NCBI GenBank assembly: GCA_024699605.1
Contig: JAILPJ010000075.1
Location: forward strand, 1-41,766
Reading direction: 5' to 3'
Origin: Desulfovibrio sp.
GTDB lineage: Bacteria > Desulfobacterota > Desulfovibrionia > Desulfovibrionales > Desulfovibrionaceae
Length of the DNA stretch: 41,766 bases
The translations under genes were made by a program, and so were the position numbers. Shown one piece after another: positions 41,669-41,766 of this stretch (position 1 is its first letter; the number at the start of each line of letters is the position of its first letter). The notes beneath the pieces are model-generated. The model was not told where the DNA came from. It was given only the letters and a program-made list of their open reading frames with translations, and did no database searches.

Positions 41669-41766
41669 AAGTAAGCTGATGTAGTCTAACTAAATATATT
41701 TGTTAACTTTATATATAAATATAATTTATATAAGAAGAGTCGGCCTGTTAAAGCATGTATCTGTAG

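Overview
The window looks like chromosomal DNA from a member of the Desulfovibrionaceae (sulfate- or sulfite-reducing Desulfobacterota). The basis is gene content and order recalled from that family, not a database search. The signs are the ftsH-folP-cdaA-ybbR-glmM order, a BamA with an extra N-terminal domain beside lolC/lolD/lysS, TRAP and polar amino-acid transporters, and a selenocysteine tRNA. Base composition is moderate, except for an A+T-rich final ~80 bases.

Left part (1-6550). The window opens in the last codons of an ISAzo13-type transposase lying just upstream of a two-TM potassium channel with tandem RCK domains. Next come a reverse-strand metY (direct sulfhydrylation) and a divergent dctP-dctQ-dctM TRAP operon with a strong promoter, a repeat-bearing leader and a hairpin after dctP.

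Middle left (6587-15280, reverse strand). One long run holds ftsH, folP, cdaA (c-di-AMP synthase), a YbbR-domain partner, glmM and priA. It joins membrane proteolysis, folate synthesis, c-di-AMP signalling, cell-wall precursor supply and replication restart. tRNA-Sec(UCA) sits divergently in front of ftsH, followed by a Cache-GGDEF diguanylate cyclase.

Centre (17320-21081). A 776-base non-coding region with two TGTGGAAAA boxes and A-rich 10-base repeats precedes dnaA and is a candidate oriC or dnaA control region. A reverse-strand arginine pair follows: a short ArgA-like acetyltransferase and argF, coupled by a GTGA overlap.

Accessory-looking cassette (21405-26164). Three forward genes encode: a 917-residue two-TM protein with a retroviral-type CCHC zinc knuckle, helical repeats and a charged C-terminal helix; a DUF697/YcjF-like membrane protein ending in 44-residue LEA-like repeats; and a 116-residue soluble protein. 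This is the least explained and most interesting part of the window.

Right part (26161-41766). A polar amino-acid ABC transporter operon (reverse) has a 5' leader strikingly like that of metY. It is followed upstream by envelope genes fabZ, ompH/skp, an AmiC-type amidase and lysS (all reverse), and then by divergent lolC-lolD-bamA. The end holds a small unknown gene, a frameshifted nucleoside hydrolase, a small coding remnant and the A+T-rich tail. I found no CRISPR array, rRNA or complete mobile element.
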